A DNA stretch of 64,000 nt from Soehngenia sp. (GTDB lineage: Bacteria > Bacillota > Clostridia > Tissierellales > Tissierellaceae), in contig JAGXFX010000009.1 of the NCBI GenBank assembly GCA_024637045.1, positions 172,260-236,259 of the forward strand, written 5' to 3'. The translations under genes were made by a program, and so were the position numbers. Positions 7,543 to 16,408 of the stretch are shown piece by piece (position 1 is the stretch's first letter; each line of letters opens with the position of its first letter). Below the pieces are notes generated by a model. It did no database searches. It had not been told where the DNA came from and was given only the letters and a program-made list of their open reading frames with translations.

Positions 7543-8301
7543 ATGAATGGAAATAGAAAGCTATTGACTGTGTTTATATTGATAATGGCACTATCCCTTG
7601 CAGGTTGTGCCGGAGGTACATCTGAAGAAAATCCACCACAGGATAATTCAGAACTTGAAGCATTGCAGGAGCAGATAGAAGAGAAGGATGCTGAGATAGA
7701 GAGCTTGGCGACAGAAGTTTCACAGCTTCAGGAAGAGCTGAATGAATTGCAGGCTGCACCACCTGAAGACCCAGTTCCTTTATCAACTGGACCGACACCT
7801 GGAGCATCTTTATTGACAACTGCAATGGAAGTAATTGATCTTATTGAAGATATGAATATGTCAGATCTTGATGTATATGTTCACCCTTCAAAAGGAGTAA
7901 GATTCACTCCTTATGACTATGTGGATTTGCAGAATGATATTGTAATACAGGCAGCACAGTTCCAGAATCTTGTAAATAGCCCTGTAGTCAATAACTGGGG
8001 AGAGTTTGACGGGACTGGAGACCCCATCAACATGACATTTGATGACTATTATGATAGATTTATCTATGACGCAGATTTTGCCAATCCTGAAATAATTGGT
8101 AACAATTACAAAATAGGAACAGGGAATATAATTAATAATGTTGATACCGAATATCCGAATGGTCAGTTTGTTGAATTTCATTTTACAGGCTTTGATCCAC
8201 AGTACGAGGGTATGGACTGGAGAAGTCTGAAACTTGTATTTGAAGATTACAACGGAGCATGGCATTTGGTAGGAATTATTCATGGTGAATGGACCATTTA
8301 A
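7543..8301 (+). CDS. Lipoprotein with N-terminal coiled coil, function unknown
   Basis: A 252-residue predicted lipoprotein with signal peptide and lipobox LAGC (cysteine near residue 23). An acidic low-complexity linker and a heptad-rich coiled coil follow (residues ~35-72, SELEALQEQIEEKDAEIESL), then a Pro-rich turn. The C-terminal ~160 residues (HPSKGVRFTPYDYVDL, HFTGFDPQYEGMDWRSLKLV, GAWHLVGIIHGEWTI) form an exported globular domain. The closing pattern recalls small beta-rich domains of uncharacterised clostridial lipoproteins. I do not recognise a named family. Confidence 0.75.
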   Translation: MNGNRKLLTVFILIMALSLAGCAGGTSEENPPQDNSELEALQEQIEEKDAEIESLATEVSQLQEELNELQAAPPEDPVPLSTGPTPGASLLTTAMEVIDLIEDMNMSDLDVYVHPSKGVRFTPYDYVDLQNDIVIQAAQFQNLVNSPVVNNWGEFDGTGDPINMTFDDYYDRFIYDADFANPEIIGNNYKIGTGNIINNVDTEYPNGQFVEFHFTGFDPQYEGMDWRSLKLVFEDYNGAWHLVGIIHGEWTI

Positions 8302-8363
8302 TGGATTTATCCTCTCATTTCTGCTATTATAAGAGAAGGATAAATTGTTTAGGGGGTGTGTAT

Positions 8364-8537
8364 ATGTTAGGAGGACTTGTAGTAGGATTGGTCGTTGGCT
8401 GGATTGTGTCCCTGTTTGGGGGAGATATCTTAATAATCAATGGAATACAGGAGCTTACGGGTAACTCTATCTCCAGCTCTGGATATTACACCATGTTCGC
8501 AATAATAGGACTTCTTGGTGGAGTTCTGAAAAAATAG
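8364..8537 (+). CDS. Small hydrophobic membrane protein (57 aa)
   Basis: A Gly-rich 57-residue protein with two membrane segments (LGGLVVGLVVGWIVSLF and YTMFAIIGLLGGVLKK). The start is ATG 8364 with AGGGGGTG in good position. It resembles the GlsB/YeaQ/YmgE-type small membrane proteins in size and glycine pattern, but this is weak. It ends just before a strong bidirectional terminator. Confidence 0.6.
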   Translation: MLGGLVVGLVVGWIVSLFGGDILIINGIQELTGNSISSSGYYTMFAIIGLLGGVLKK

Positions 8538-8545
8538 TACAAATA

Positions 8546-8583
8546 AAAATGTCCCAGGTATTGGAAAATACCTGGGACATTTT
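8546..8583. terminator. Bidirectional intrinsic terminator
   Basis: A perfect 17-bp stem (8546-8562 with 8567-8583) with a GGAA loop and A/T ends on both sides lies between the small membrane protein gene and the convergent pepA. Confidence 0.9.
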
Positions 8584-8586
8584 GCA

Positions 8587-10032
8587 TTAATTTTGCTCAA
8601 TATCTTTTGCAAGGTAGAACAGTGTCTTCACGGGAACTCCGGAGGCTCCCTTTGGAAGGTATCCAGCAGCCTTGTCAATAAATGCTGTTCCTGCAATATC
8701 CAAGTGAACCCATGGGGTATCATTTACAAATTCCTGAAGGAACATTCCTGCAGTTATTGCACCTGCACTTCGTCCGCCGGTGTTCTTTAAGTCTGCAAAA
8801 TGACTTTTGAACAACTCTTTGTAATCTTCATTGTTTGGCAGCTGCCACACTGGTTCTCCAGCTAGTCCTGCAGCAGTGACAACATCTTTCATAAGCTTCT
8901 CATCGTTTGCTATGGCTCCAGTATTAACACTTCCAAGAGCTACTATACAGGCCCCTGTGAGGGTAGCAAGATCAACTATCTTGTCAGCCTTTTCAACAGT
9001 TGATGCATACCAGAGAGCATCAGCCAGTGTAAGTCTTCCTTCTGCATCTGTATTTTCAACCTCAATTGTCTTTCCTGACATGGACCCGATTATATCGCCA
9101 GTTTTATAGGCATCGCCGGAAACCATGTTTTCACAGGCTGCAACAATTGCAACTACATTTTTCTTTAGCTTGTTTGCAGCTATTGCATACATTGCACCGA
9201 TTACTGAGGCGCTACCAGCCATATCGGAATGCATGGTTGCCATTCCAGCAGCGGGCTTTAATGAATATCCACCTGAGTCATAGGTAAGACCTTTTCCCAC
9301 CAGTGCAAGCTTCTCTTCGCTGTCAGGGTTTCCCATATAAGTCATTATAATAAATTTAGGTTCCTTTGATGATCCTCTTGCAACTGAAAGGAAAGCCTCC
9401 ATTTTGAGATCTTCGATTTCCTTCTGTCCAAGAACTTTTACATTCACACCAACGGGGGTAAGCTTATCGACTGCTTCCTTGGCAAGCACTTCCGGATAGA
9501 GGTTTATGGCAGGTTCATTCACTAGGTTTCTCGTAAGGAAGACACCATCCATAACCATTTGAGTTTCCTTGATTACACTTTCTACCTTTTCTTCTTTTCC
9601 TGAAACTATTTCCAGGTAGACATCTTCCAAAAGAACCTTAGGTTTCTTTTCACTTTTATATTTGTCAAAATCATACTGAGATTGAAGCAAGCCTTCCCAA
9701 ATTGCCTTGTTGGTTTTTCCATAGCATCTGTCACCGAATTTAGGAACTGATAATCCAATACTCTTTACTTTTTTCTTTTGGAGCTCATTGCCCAGTGAGA
9801 AAAAAGCCTTTCTAAGAGTTTCATACTCGAGTTTTTCTTCTTCTCCCAACCCAAGGAATACTACAGAATCACCTTCGTGCGAAATATGGGAGTATACCTC
9901 TCCGGCATCTCCTTTAAATAGCTCCTTATCCTTTAGGAAGCTGAAAAGATCATTATGATTTTCAACCTTGTCAGTTTCCTTAAAACTCATTAATACTTGT
10001 ACATCGCCACCCTTTTTTAAATGAAATTTCAT
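8587..10032 (-). CDS. pepA: Leucyl aminopeptidase (M17)
   Basis: A 481-residue cytosolic metallo-aminopeptidase that trims N-terminal residues from peptides. The N-terminal macrodomain-like part (to about 160) is followed by the catalytic domain with its hallmark NTDAEGRLTLADAL, the metal ligands in GLTYDSGGYSLKPAAGM and ATLTGACIVALG, and DIAGTAF near the end. Length is normal for the family. The start is ATG 10032, preceded by GGAGGTG. It is a single-gene unit, divergent from the HAD gene; TATAAT lies on the minus strand near 10068. Confidence 0.95.
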   Translation of the reverse strand: MKFHLKKGGDVQVLMSFKETDKVENHNDLFSFLKDKELFKGDAGEVYSHISHEGDSVVFLGLGEEEKLEYETLRKAFFSLGNELQKKKVKSIGLSVPKFGDRCYGKTNKAIWEGLLQSQYDFDKYKSEKKPKVLLEDVYLEIVSGKEEKVESVIKETQMVMDGVFLTRNLVNEPAINLYPEVLAKEAVDKLTPVGVNVKVLGQKEIEDLKMEAFLSVARGSSKEPKFIIMTYMGNPDSEEKLALVGKGLTYDSGGYSLKPAAGMATMHSDMAGSASVIGAMYAIAANKLKKNVVAIVAACENMVSGDAYKTGDIIGSMSGKTIEVENTDAEGRLTLADALWYASTVEKADKIVDLATLTGACIVALGSVNTGAIANDEKLMKDVVTAAGLAGEPVWQLPNNEDYKELFKSHFADLKNTGGRSAGAITAGMFLQEFVNDTPWVHLDIAGTAFIDKAAGYLPKGASGVPVKTLFYLAKDIEQN

Positions 10033-10192
10033 TCAAACACCTCCTGATTTATTTCGACACTCTTATCATATTATACCATTGTCCGCATAAAACCAAACAA
10101 GTGCGGTCCATTTCAGTATAACTTTTTCTATGAAATCCAGCTATATTGGGTATACAAAAGAGGTAAGCGGATAGAAACGAAGGAGGAAAAAC

Positions 10193-10858
10193 ATGAAATT
10201 TGCAATATTTGACCTGGACGGAACACTATTTGATTCAATGTGGGTATGGGAAACACTGGCGTATGATTACTTGAAGTCAAGGGGAATAGATGCCCCTGAA
10301 GATATAAGGGAGAAGTTGAAAGAATACAGTTTGAGAGAATCCTCTGACATCTTGAAGGAAATGTATGGTCTTCCTGAAAGTGGGGAAGAGATTAACAATC
10401 AGATGGAAAAGGTTCTTGAAACGTATTACTTTGAAAAAATTCAGCTTAAGGAAGGTGCCAGGAAAGTGCTCCAGACCCTGCAAGATAATGGCGTAAAAAT
10501 GTGTGCTGCTACAGCAACGGCAGATCATCTGGCCAAGGGAGCCATGGAACGACTTCAAATCGATAGATACTTTGAATTTCTCCAGACATGTAAAAGTACC
10601 GGAATTGAAAAGTATAAACCTGAATTCTATCAATTAATTCTTGACAGAGTGAAGGAAAATACAGAGAATATATGGGTATTTGAAGATGCACTTCATTCAA
10701 TGGAGGCAGCTAAAAAACTTGGTATAAAAGTGGTCGCAATTAAGGATAAATCAGCCAGAATTGACTGGGAAGAAATTGACCGTATTGCTGATATTACGAT
10801 TGAAAGTTTTCCGGAATATCTTGAAAGAACATCACAAGATGGGTTGAAAAATTGTTGA
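10193..10858 (+). CDS. HAD-superfamily hydrolase (phosphoglycolate/beta-PGM-like)
   Basis: A 221-residue HAD phosphatase with motif I DLDGTLFDS (nucleophile Asp near residue 8), an alpha-helical cap, motif II (AATAT near 104), the conserved Lys in KYKPEFYQ and motif IV WVFEDALHSMEAA. Substrate unknown; the subfamily includes phosphoglycolate phosphatases and beta-phosphoglucomutases. The start ATG 10193 follows AAGGAGG. The stop codon overlaps the -35 box of the PyrR-type leader that follows. Confidence 0.85.
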   Translation: MKFAIFDLDGTLFDSMWVWETLAYDYLKSRGIDAPEDIREKLKEYSLRESSDILKEMYGLPESGEEINNQMEKVLETYYFEKIQLKEGARKVLQTLQDNGVKMCAATATADHLAKGAMERLQIDRYFEFLQTCKSTGIEKYKPEFYQLILDRVKENTENIWVFEDALHSMEAAKKLGIKVVAIKDKSARIDWEEIDRIADITIESFPEYLERTSQDGLKNC

Positions 10859-10933
10859 CTTATATATCTCCCTGGGATAACTTTATGTAAATAAATACCT
10901 TTAAATCGATCCTGTGAGATCGGAAAGGAGAGC
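10855..10933 (+). promoter_or_regulatory. PyrR-type leader remnant: promoter and PyrR-binding hairpin without terminator
   Basis: A TTGACT -35 (10855-10860) and TAACTT -10 17 bp on are followed by a hairpin of PyrR-binding form, CCTTT...CGATC-CTGTGA-GATCG-G-AAAGG (10898-10928). About 90 bp match the leader before pyrF at 21984-22077. The match stops at GGAGAGC (about 10933), and no GC-rich terminator follows, unlike the second copy. It now precedes the M20 gene. This is best read as the 5' stub of an older pyr operon. Confidence 0.75.
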
Positions 10934-11108
10934 ACCATTTTTAGTAAATAACTTTTTAGCAAGCAAAAAGGCTTTCACCCCCAAATGCCGAATGTACATA
11001 GTAAGACAAATCACTATATTTTAACATTAAGGCGGAAATGCCTTAAATAATTATACGACAAGAATGTCTTTTTTTGATATGATGAATTAATGGGTTAAAG
11101 GAGGAAAT
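10934..11108 (+). other. Junction between the pyr leader stub and the AT-rich island
   Basis: About 175 bp without a gene. A 7-bp perfect stem TTAAGGC/GCCTTAA (11027-11046) and a weak 4-bp stem GACA/TGTC followed by seven T (11057-11075) are visible; the latter could be a poor terminator. TATGAT near 11077 may be a -10 for the M20 operon, but no clear -35 accompanies it. Confidence 0.4.
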
Positions 11109-12344
11109 ATGAGAGTACAAAAAAGAAGGATAGAAAAGGACTTCGATAATATATCTAATTTTGGAAAGCTATCTAATGGCGGAGTAACGCGCCTTGCTTT
11201 TTCAAAAGAAGATATTGAATCAAGAAACTATTTGCACAAAACTATGGAAGAGATTGGACTTGAAGTGAGGATAGATGCATTTGGTAATATGAGAGGACGA
11301 AGAGAAGGGTTGGAAGAACTAGCCCCAGTTGCAATAGGATCACATCTTGATACAGTTCCTGAAGGGGGACACTATGATGGAGTAGTTGGTGTCATAGCTG
11401 CTTTAGAAGTAATTAGAGTATTGAATGATAAGGATATTAGGACGAAAAGACCAATAGAGGTAATTAATTTGTCAGCTGAAGAGTCCAGCAGATTTGGCGG
11501 TGCTACACTTGGAAGTAAAGTGTTATCTGGAAAGATTAGTTTAGCAGGTTTAAATAAATATGTTGATAGGGAGGGGTTAAGCCTTTATGAAGCGTTAAAG
11601 GATAATGGATTTAAACCCGATGAAATAGAGAGTGCAGTACTAAATAAAGGAGATATTTATTCTTTTATTGAGATGCACATAGAGCAAGGACCAGTACTGG
11701 AAACTGAAAATATTTCTGTTGGTATTGTAACTTCCATAGCTGCACCAACTCGATTTAGAGTTAATTTTAAAGGAGTGGCAGATCATTCTGGCAATACTCC
11801 TATGAGTATAAGAAAAGACGCATTAACAGCAGCAAGTGAACTTGTTTTGGGAGTTGAAAGAATAGCCAGAGATGAAGCTGGTCCAGCTACAGTAGGAACA
11901 GTAGGTTATTTGTATGTCAAACCTGGAGCAATGAATGTAATTCCAGGTGGAGTAGAACTAGGAATAGATATAAGGGATATAAGTTCTGATGATAAAAAAA
12001 TGGCTGTAAAAAAAGTAATTGATCTCATTGTAGAGATTAAAAAAAACCGACCAGTTGAAATTGAGTATGAAATTTTAACAGATGATGAACCAGTTCAATT
12101 GTCAAACAAGGTAATACAAATCCTAGAACAAACAGCAGAAGAAATTGGATTATCCTATAAAGTAATGCATAGTGGAGCAGGTCATGATGCGATGCATATG
12201 GCAGATATTGCAAATACAGGCATGATATTTATACCTAGCAAAAATGGTATAAGTCATAATATTGAAGAATTTACTGAAATGGATGATGTTTGTAAAGGTG
12301 CGGAGTTGTTACTTGAAACAACAATTAAGTTGGCACAGGAATGA
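11109..12344 (+). CDS. M20 family N-carbamoyl-L-amino-acid hydrolase (HyuC/AllC type)
   Basis: A 411-residue zinc-dependent amidase that releases CO2 and NH3 from N-carbamoyl (ureido) compounds. The metal-binding set is visible: His79 and Asp81 in GSHLDTVPEGG, Asp90, Glu124-Glu125 in SAEESSRFGG, the histidine of EMHIEQGPVLE and the late histidine in NGISHNIEEFTE. The lid/dimerisation domain carries DHSGNTPMSIRKDAL, and MHSGAGHDAMHMA is the carboxylate-gripping loop. Relatives act on allantoate, ureidopropionate or carbamoyl-amino acids. Next to dihydroorotase-like and pyrD genes, carbamoyl-aspartate is the natural candidate (inference). First gene of the AT-rich island; ribosome site AAAGGAGG. 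Confidence 0.9.
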   Translation: MRVQKRRIEKDFDNISNFGKLSNGGVTRLAFSKEDIESRNYLHKTMEEIGLEVRIDAFGNMRGRREGLEELAPVAIGSHLDTVPEGGHYDGVVGVIAALEVIRVLNDKDIRTKRPIEVINLSAEESSRFGGATLGSKVLSGKISLAGLNKYVDREGLSLYEALKDNGFKPDEIESAVLNKGDIYSFIEMHIEQGPVLETENISVGIVTSIAAPTRFRVNFKGVADHSGNTPMSIRKDALTAASELVLGVERIARDEAGPATVGTVGYLYVKPGAMNVIPGGVELGIDIRDISSDDKKMAVKKVIDLIVEIKKNRPVEIEYEILTDDEPVQLSNKVIQILEQTAEEIGLSYKVMHSGAGHDAMHMADIANTGMIFIPSKNGISHNIEEFTEMDDVCKGAELLLETTIKLAQE

Positions 12345-12479
12345 GAGCAATAAGGATATAATTAAGGAACTTGTTCTGGGAGTTAAGCCAAAAGTTATTG
12401 ACTAAAGGGGAAGCATTCATAAGCATCCTGAACTAAGTTGAAGATATTTAGGCTAGAAAACCTTAAGGAGGAAGAGTAC

Positions 12480-13892
12480 ATGGCATATCAATACGACATT
12501 GTATTAAAGAATGGTTTAGTTGTAGACCCTATATCAAAATTAAATGAAGTTAAAGATATAGGGCTTAAAGATGGCAAAATAGCAATAATCGATGATAATA
12601 TTTCTGCTACTCAAGCTGAAGAGAGTGTTGATGTATCTGGATTGCTTGTAATGCCTGGTTTGGTGGACATTCATGTGCATGCTTCCACATGGCTAGGTGG
12701 GCAGTATGGGCATAAAATGCTTGCTCAAGCTGGTGTAACAACTGCATTAGATATGTCTGGCCCGATTGAGGGTGTGTTGAAAATTGCTAAAGACCAAGGT
12801 GTTGGATTAAATATTGCTTGTATTGAATATGTTAGACCAGGACATACAGTGAAGACTGATGATCCCAGCGATGAAGAGCTGGATATATTAATAGAAAGTT
12901 GTTTCAACAGAGGCGCCATTGGAATAAAATTATTGGGAGGACATTACCCACTGACCTCAGATGCTACAAAAAGAGCTATAAAAATCGCAAATGATAAGCA
13001 TGCATATGTGGCATATCATGCTGGTACAACTTCACACGGTTCAAATATAAATGGAGTTTTGGAGGCTATTGAGATAGCCGATGGAAATAGTCTTCATTTA
13101 GCTCATATTAATAGTTATTGTAGAGGTAATATAAAGGACTATATGTTAGAAGCAGAGGAGGTAATTGAGGCATTGAAAAAAAATCCTCAAATTAGAACAG
13201 AAGCATATTTGTCCCCCTTAAATGGAACAAGTGCGAAATGTTCTAATGGAGTCCCGGAGAGCCTTGTTACTCACAAGTGTCTTCAAATGGGTGGATATGA
13301 TACAACTGAAGATGGTCTTGAAAAGGCAATATTAGGTGGTTGGGCTCAGATTAATGTAGAAACAGGGGGAAAAGTTGGATTAGGTGTAGGAGAAGAGGCG
13401 GTTACTTACTGGAGATTAAAAAATACTGACACAACTGTAAGTTTTGCGGTAAACCCCGCTGAACCTAGATATAGGTTAGCTGTTGCAAAAAGGGACAATG
13501 GACATTTTGTAGTAGATTGTATTAGTACGGATGGTGGTGGGATTCCTAGAAATGTAACAATTGAAATGGGACTCTCATTGGTTAAATTTCAAGCACTTTC
13601 TCTAGAAGATTTTGTACTGAAAGCTAGTTCTAATCCTGCGAAAATACTAGGCTTGAATAATAAAGGACATTTTTTCATAGGTGCTGATGCAGATATAACC
13701 ATTATAGATATGGAAAAACAAAAACCATACATGAGTATTTCTGATGGTAAGGTTGTTATGATAGATGGTTTCGTTTGTGGAAGTGGTTGTAAGATTATCA
13801 CTACTAAAAGAGGAGAAAAGGCAATCAAAGATTATGGTTTAGAGCCACTAGTGATTGACATTGAAGAAAGTGGATTATATAAGTGGGAATAG
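12480..13892 (+). CDS. Amidohydrolase-superfamily cyclic amidase/deacylase, substrate unknown
   Basis: A 470-residue metal-dependent amidohydrolase. The start is ATG 12480, since AAGGAGG lies 8 nt upstream; an in-frame TTG at 12438 has no such site. Metal ligands: His65-Val-His67 (DIHVHAS), probable carboxylated Lys150 (GIKLLGGHYP), then histidines in VAYHAGTT and LHLAHINSY and an Asp in CISTDGGG. The C-terminal beta-sandwich strands (GADADITIIDM, GKVVMIDG) are intact. It is less canonical than its neighbour at 14086: no DHAPHT motif. Dihydroorotase, D-aminoacylase and imidase relatives share this layout. About 135 bp separate it from the M20 gene. Confidence 0.82.
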   Translation: MAYQYDIVLKNGLVVDPISKLNEVKDIGLKDGKIAIIDDNISATQAEESVDVSGLLVMPGLVDIHVHASTWLGGQYGHKMLAQAGVTTALDMSGPIEGVLKIAKDQGVGLNIACIEYVRPGHTVKTDDPSDEELDILIESCFNRGAIGIKLLGGHYPLTSDATKRAIKIANDKHAYVAYHAGTTSHGSNINGVLEAIEIADGNSLHLAHINSYCRGNIKDYMLEAEEVIEALKKNPQIRTEAYLSPLNGTSAKCSNGVPESLVTHKCLQMGGYDTTEDGLEKAILGGWAQINVETGGKVGLGVGEEAVTYWRLKNTDTTVSFAVNPAEPRYRLAVAKRDNGHFVVDCISTDGGGIPRNVTIEMGLSLVKFQALSLEDFVLKASSNPAKILGLNNKGHFFIGADADITIIDMEKQKPYMSISDGKVVMIDGFVCGSGCKIITTKRGEKAIKDYGLEPLVIDIEESGLYKWE

Positions 13893-14085
13893 AGGACCAA
13901 CTATTCGGAGAACTATATTTTTTATCCGACAGGAATTTGACCTCATGAGTCATTTTATTTATTGCAAAATTCAGGCTAATATGGTAACATTTCATCATGT
14001 AATGTGATTTATTGGTTTTTATTAATGGAAATGGTTTCCGGTGAGCAGAAACATTCAAAGATTTAATATCAAAGGAGGGGATATT

Positions 14086-15474
14086 TTGAATTGGGATCAT
14101 GTAATTATAAATGGAACTATTGTAACAGGATCTGAAACTTACAAGGGTAATGTTTATGTAAAAGACGGCAAGATTTCTGCCATTACATCTGAAGTTTTAC
14201 AAGGTGAAGCAAAAGAGACAACTGATGCTTCAGGACTTATGGTATTACCGGGACTTATGGATACTCATGTTCATTCTAGAGATGGTGGAGCTAAAGAAAA
14301 GGAAGATTTCTTTCATTCAACTCAGGCAGCAGCAGCAGGAGGCCTGACAACGATATTTGAAATGCCAAATGCAATACCAGCTATTACAAATGTAGACAGG
14401 TTGAATGAACAGCTAGAAAATCTGACTCCAAAAGCACATGTTGATTTTGGTCTGTGGGGCTTATGTTTAGGGGATTTAAATAGAAATGATTTAGAAGAAT
14501 TGAGTAAAGCTGGAATAGTAGCTTTTAAATTTTTCTGGGGATATGCTATCAATAGTGAAACGTATCAACTTGTATATAATTATGACCCTAGTGCAAAGGA
14601 TGTAATTCCTCCTTTAAGAGATGGAGAAGTATATAAAATATTTGAGCAAGTAGCAAAAACAGAAAAACTATTAGCTATTCATGCTGAAAATGCAGACCTA
14701 ATGGAGACATTAACTCAGAGGGTAAAAGATGAGGGTGATTACACTTATGAAGGATTGTTAAGAGCTAGACCGAATATTGCAGAAGAGACGATAGTAAATA
14801 CAGCTATAGCCTTTTCAAAAGCAACAGGAGCTAGACTTCATGTTCTTCATGCTAGTACTAAAGAAGCGGTTAAGAAGGTAGCAGAAGCTAAGAAGGAAGG
14901 TTTAGATGTAACAGTGGAAACATGTCCACAGTTCTTATTTTTAAGCAATGAGGATTACGATAAAATTGGACCAAAGATGAAAGTGTATCCTCCTGTAAAG
15001 TATAAGTCAGACCAAGAAGGACTTTGGGAAGGTGTTAAGAACGAAACTATATCTTTGATTTGTTCAGATCATGCTCCTCATACAGCTGAGCAAAAGGATG
15101 GAGCATTATGGGATATTCCTGCAGGTATGTGTGGAGTGGAAACTCTTGCACCATTGATGATCGATGCTGCAAGTAGAGGTGTAATTACTTTAAACGAAGT
15201 GGTAAGATTATTATCTGAAAATCCAGCGAAATTATTTGGGATATATCCCCAAAAAGGTTCCATGGAAGTAGGAACAGATGCAGACTTTACCCTTGTAGAT
15301 ATGAACAAGAGTCATGTTATCCACGAGAAAAATCTCCATAGCATCAGTAAAGTAACAGCTTTTGATGGTTTTGAAATAAAAGGATATCCAGTGGGCACTA
15401 TAGTTAGAGGAAGAACAGTTATGAAAAATGGTGAAATAGTATCAGAACCATTTGGAAAATTTATTCCAGTATAG
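14086..15474 (+). CDS. Dihydroorotase/allantoinase/hydantoinase-type cyclic amidohydrolase
   Basis: A 462-residue enzyme that opens or closes a cyclic ureide ring. Binuclear metal site: His61-Val-His63 (THVHSRDGG), carboxylated Lys148 (AFKFFWGYA), His199 (AIHAEN), His255 (LHVLHAST) and catalytic Asp328 in CSDHAPHT. FEMPNAIPAIT matches the MPN..P block of dihydroorotases and allantoinases. The start is TTG 14086, with AAAGGAGGGG 5 nt upstream, not the earlier in-frame GTG at 14041. With PyrD/PyrK in the same array, dihydroorotate <-> N-carbamoyl-aspartate is the suggested reaction; allantoin is the chief alternative. The nitroreductase gene follows 9 nt later. Confidence 0.88.
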   Translation: MNWDHVIINGTIVTGSETYKGNVYVKDGKISAITSEVLQGEAKETTDASGLMVLPGLMDTHVHSRDGGAKEKEDFFHSTQAAAAGGLTTIFEMPNAIPAITNVDRLNEQLENLTPKAHVDFGLWGLCLGDLNRNDLEELSKAGIVAFKFFWGYAINSETYQLVYNYDPSAKDVIPPLRDGEVYKIFEQVAKTEKLLAIHAENADLMETLTQRVKDEGDYTYEGLLRARPNIAEETIVNTAIAFSKATGARLHVLHASTKEAVKKVAEAKKEGLDVTVETCPQFLFLSNEDYDKIGPKMKVYPPVKYKSDQEGLWEGVKNETISLICSDHAPHTAEQKDGALWDIPAGMCGVETLAPLMIDAASRGVITLNEVVRLLSENPAKLFGIYPQKGSMEVGTDADFTLVDMNKSHVIHEKNLHSISKVTAFDGFEIKGYPVGTIVRGRTVMKNGEIVSEPFGKFIPV

Positions 15475-15483
15475 GAGGCCAAA

Positions 15484-16221
15484 ATGACCGATACTACAAA
15501 ATTGATACAAGAACATAGATCCATTAGAAAGTTTAAGGATAAATCTATTGATAATGAAATATTACAAAATTTATTCTTAAGTGCACAAAGTGCATCATCA
15601 TCTCATAATGTTCAAGCATACAGTATAATTCTAGTTAAAGACCAAGAAAAAAAAGACAGTATCTCAAAATTGGCAGGAGAGCAGGAATGGATAAAAAAAT
15701 GCCCCGTATTTTTGATGTTTTGTGCGGATCTTTACAAAATGAAAACAGCTTGTGAAATGAATAATGCGCCATATGCTCTAGACGGGATTGAGAATTTAAT
15801 AGTTGGCATAGTAGATACAGCATTAGTTGCACAGACATTTTTAATTAGTGCTGAGTCTTATGGATTAGGTGGAGTGTTTATTGGTGGAATCAGGAATGAT
15901 ACTGCAAAGGTGTCTGAAATATTGCAATTGCCGGAGTATGTTATTCCAGTAGCAGGAATGGCTTTGGGATATCCTGATGAAAATCCTTGGAAAAAACCAA
16001 GGCAGCCTCTAGATATTGTAGTGCATGAAGATACTTACAAGATTGATAAGATTGTTCCTGGTCTTACTGAGTACGATAGAATTACATCTGAATATTATTT
16101 TAAGAGAACTGATGGAGACAAAGACAAAGGTTGGACTCAACTTATGACTGAGTATTTAGCGGATGAAAGAAGATTACATCTAAAACAATTCATTATTGAA
16201 AAAGGAATCAAAATTATTTGA
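15484..16221 (+). CDS. NfsA/FRP-type FMN nitroreductase
   Basis: A 245-residue FMN oxidoreductase. EHRSIRKFKDKSID is the classic N-terminal FMN-phosphate-binding block (Arg12, Arg15), SHNVQAYSIILV forms the flavin edge, and ESYGLGGVFIGGIRND contains the GLGG loop. It is closest to the NADPH-dependent NfsA/Frp branch. It starts 9 nt after the cyclic amidohydrolase, so it is almost certainly co-transcribed. A role in reducing a pyrimidine or other ring before hydrolysis is possible but unproven. Confidence 0.85.
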   Translation: MTDTTKLIQEHRSIRKFKDKSIDNEILQNLFLSAQSASSSHNVQAYSIILVKDQEKKDSISKLAGEQEWIKKCPVFLMFCADLYKMKTACEMNNAPYALDGIENLIVGIVDTALVAQTFLISAESYGLGGVFIGGIRNDTAKVSEILQLPEYVIPVAGMALGYPDENPWKKPRQPLDIVVHEDTYKIDKIVPGLTEYDRITSEYYFKRTDGDKDKGWTQLMTEYLADERRLHLKQFIIEKGIKII

Positions 16222-16331
16222 TTTGATGAATATATTGTTATAAAATCGGTGGGAATGAATTTTTATATCTATTTTAAAAATTTATTTTGATTTTCATAAA
16301 TAGACATAAATTTTCAGAATTTTAGCAAGTT

Positions 16332-16365
16332 GGAATTTTAGTTGATAAGTATTAATTAAAATTCC
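16332..16365. promoter_or_regulatory. Inverted repeat upstream of the TRAP operon, candidate operator
   Basis: A perfect 9-bp inverted repeat GGAATTTTA/TAAAATTCC (16332-16340 and 16357-16365) with a 16-bp centre lies 44 bp before the TRAP binding-protein gene. GGAAT...ATTCC half-sites are usual for IclR-family operators, and an IclR gene ends this gene set. The surrounding 185 bp are very AT-rich, which makes chance repeats more likely. Confidence 0.35.
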
Positions 16366-16408
16366 TTTAAGATAAAGCATTATAAAAAAAGAAAGGGAAG
16401 GTGTACTT

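Noticed and set aside
10898..10928. Fully working pyr attenuator before the M20 gene
   Set aside because: The PyrR-type hairpin is present, but no proper terminator or antiterminator partner follows; the weak 4-bp stem at 11057-11075 is not convincing.
11109..15474. Allantoin degradation operon as the sole explanation of the amidohydrolases
   Set aside because: Allantoinase plus allantoate amidohydrolase is possible, but no ureidoglycolate enzymes follow and the genes run on to a TRAP transporter and pyrKDFE. Kept only as an alternative.
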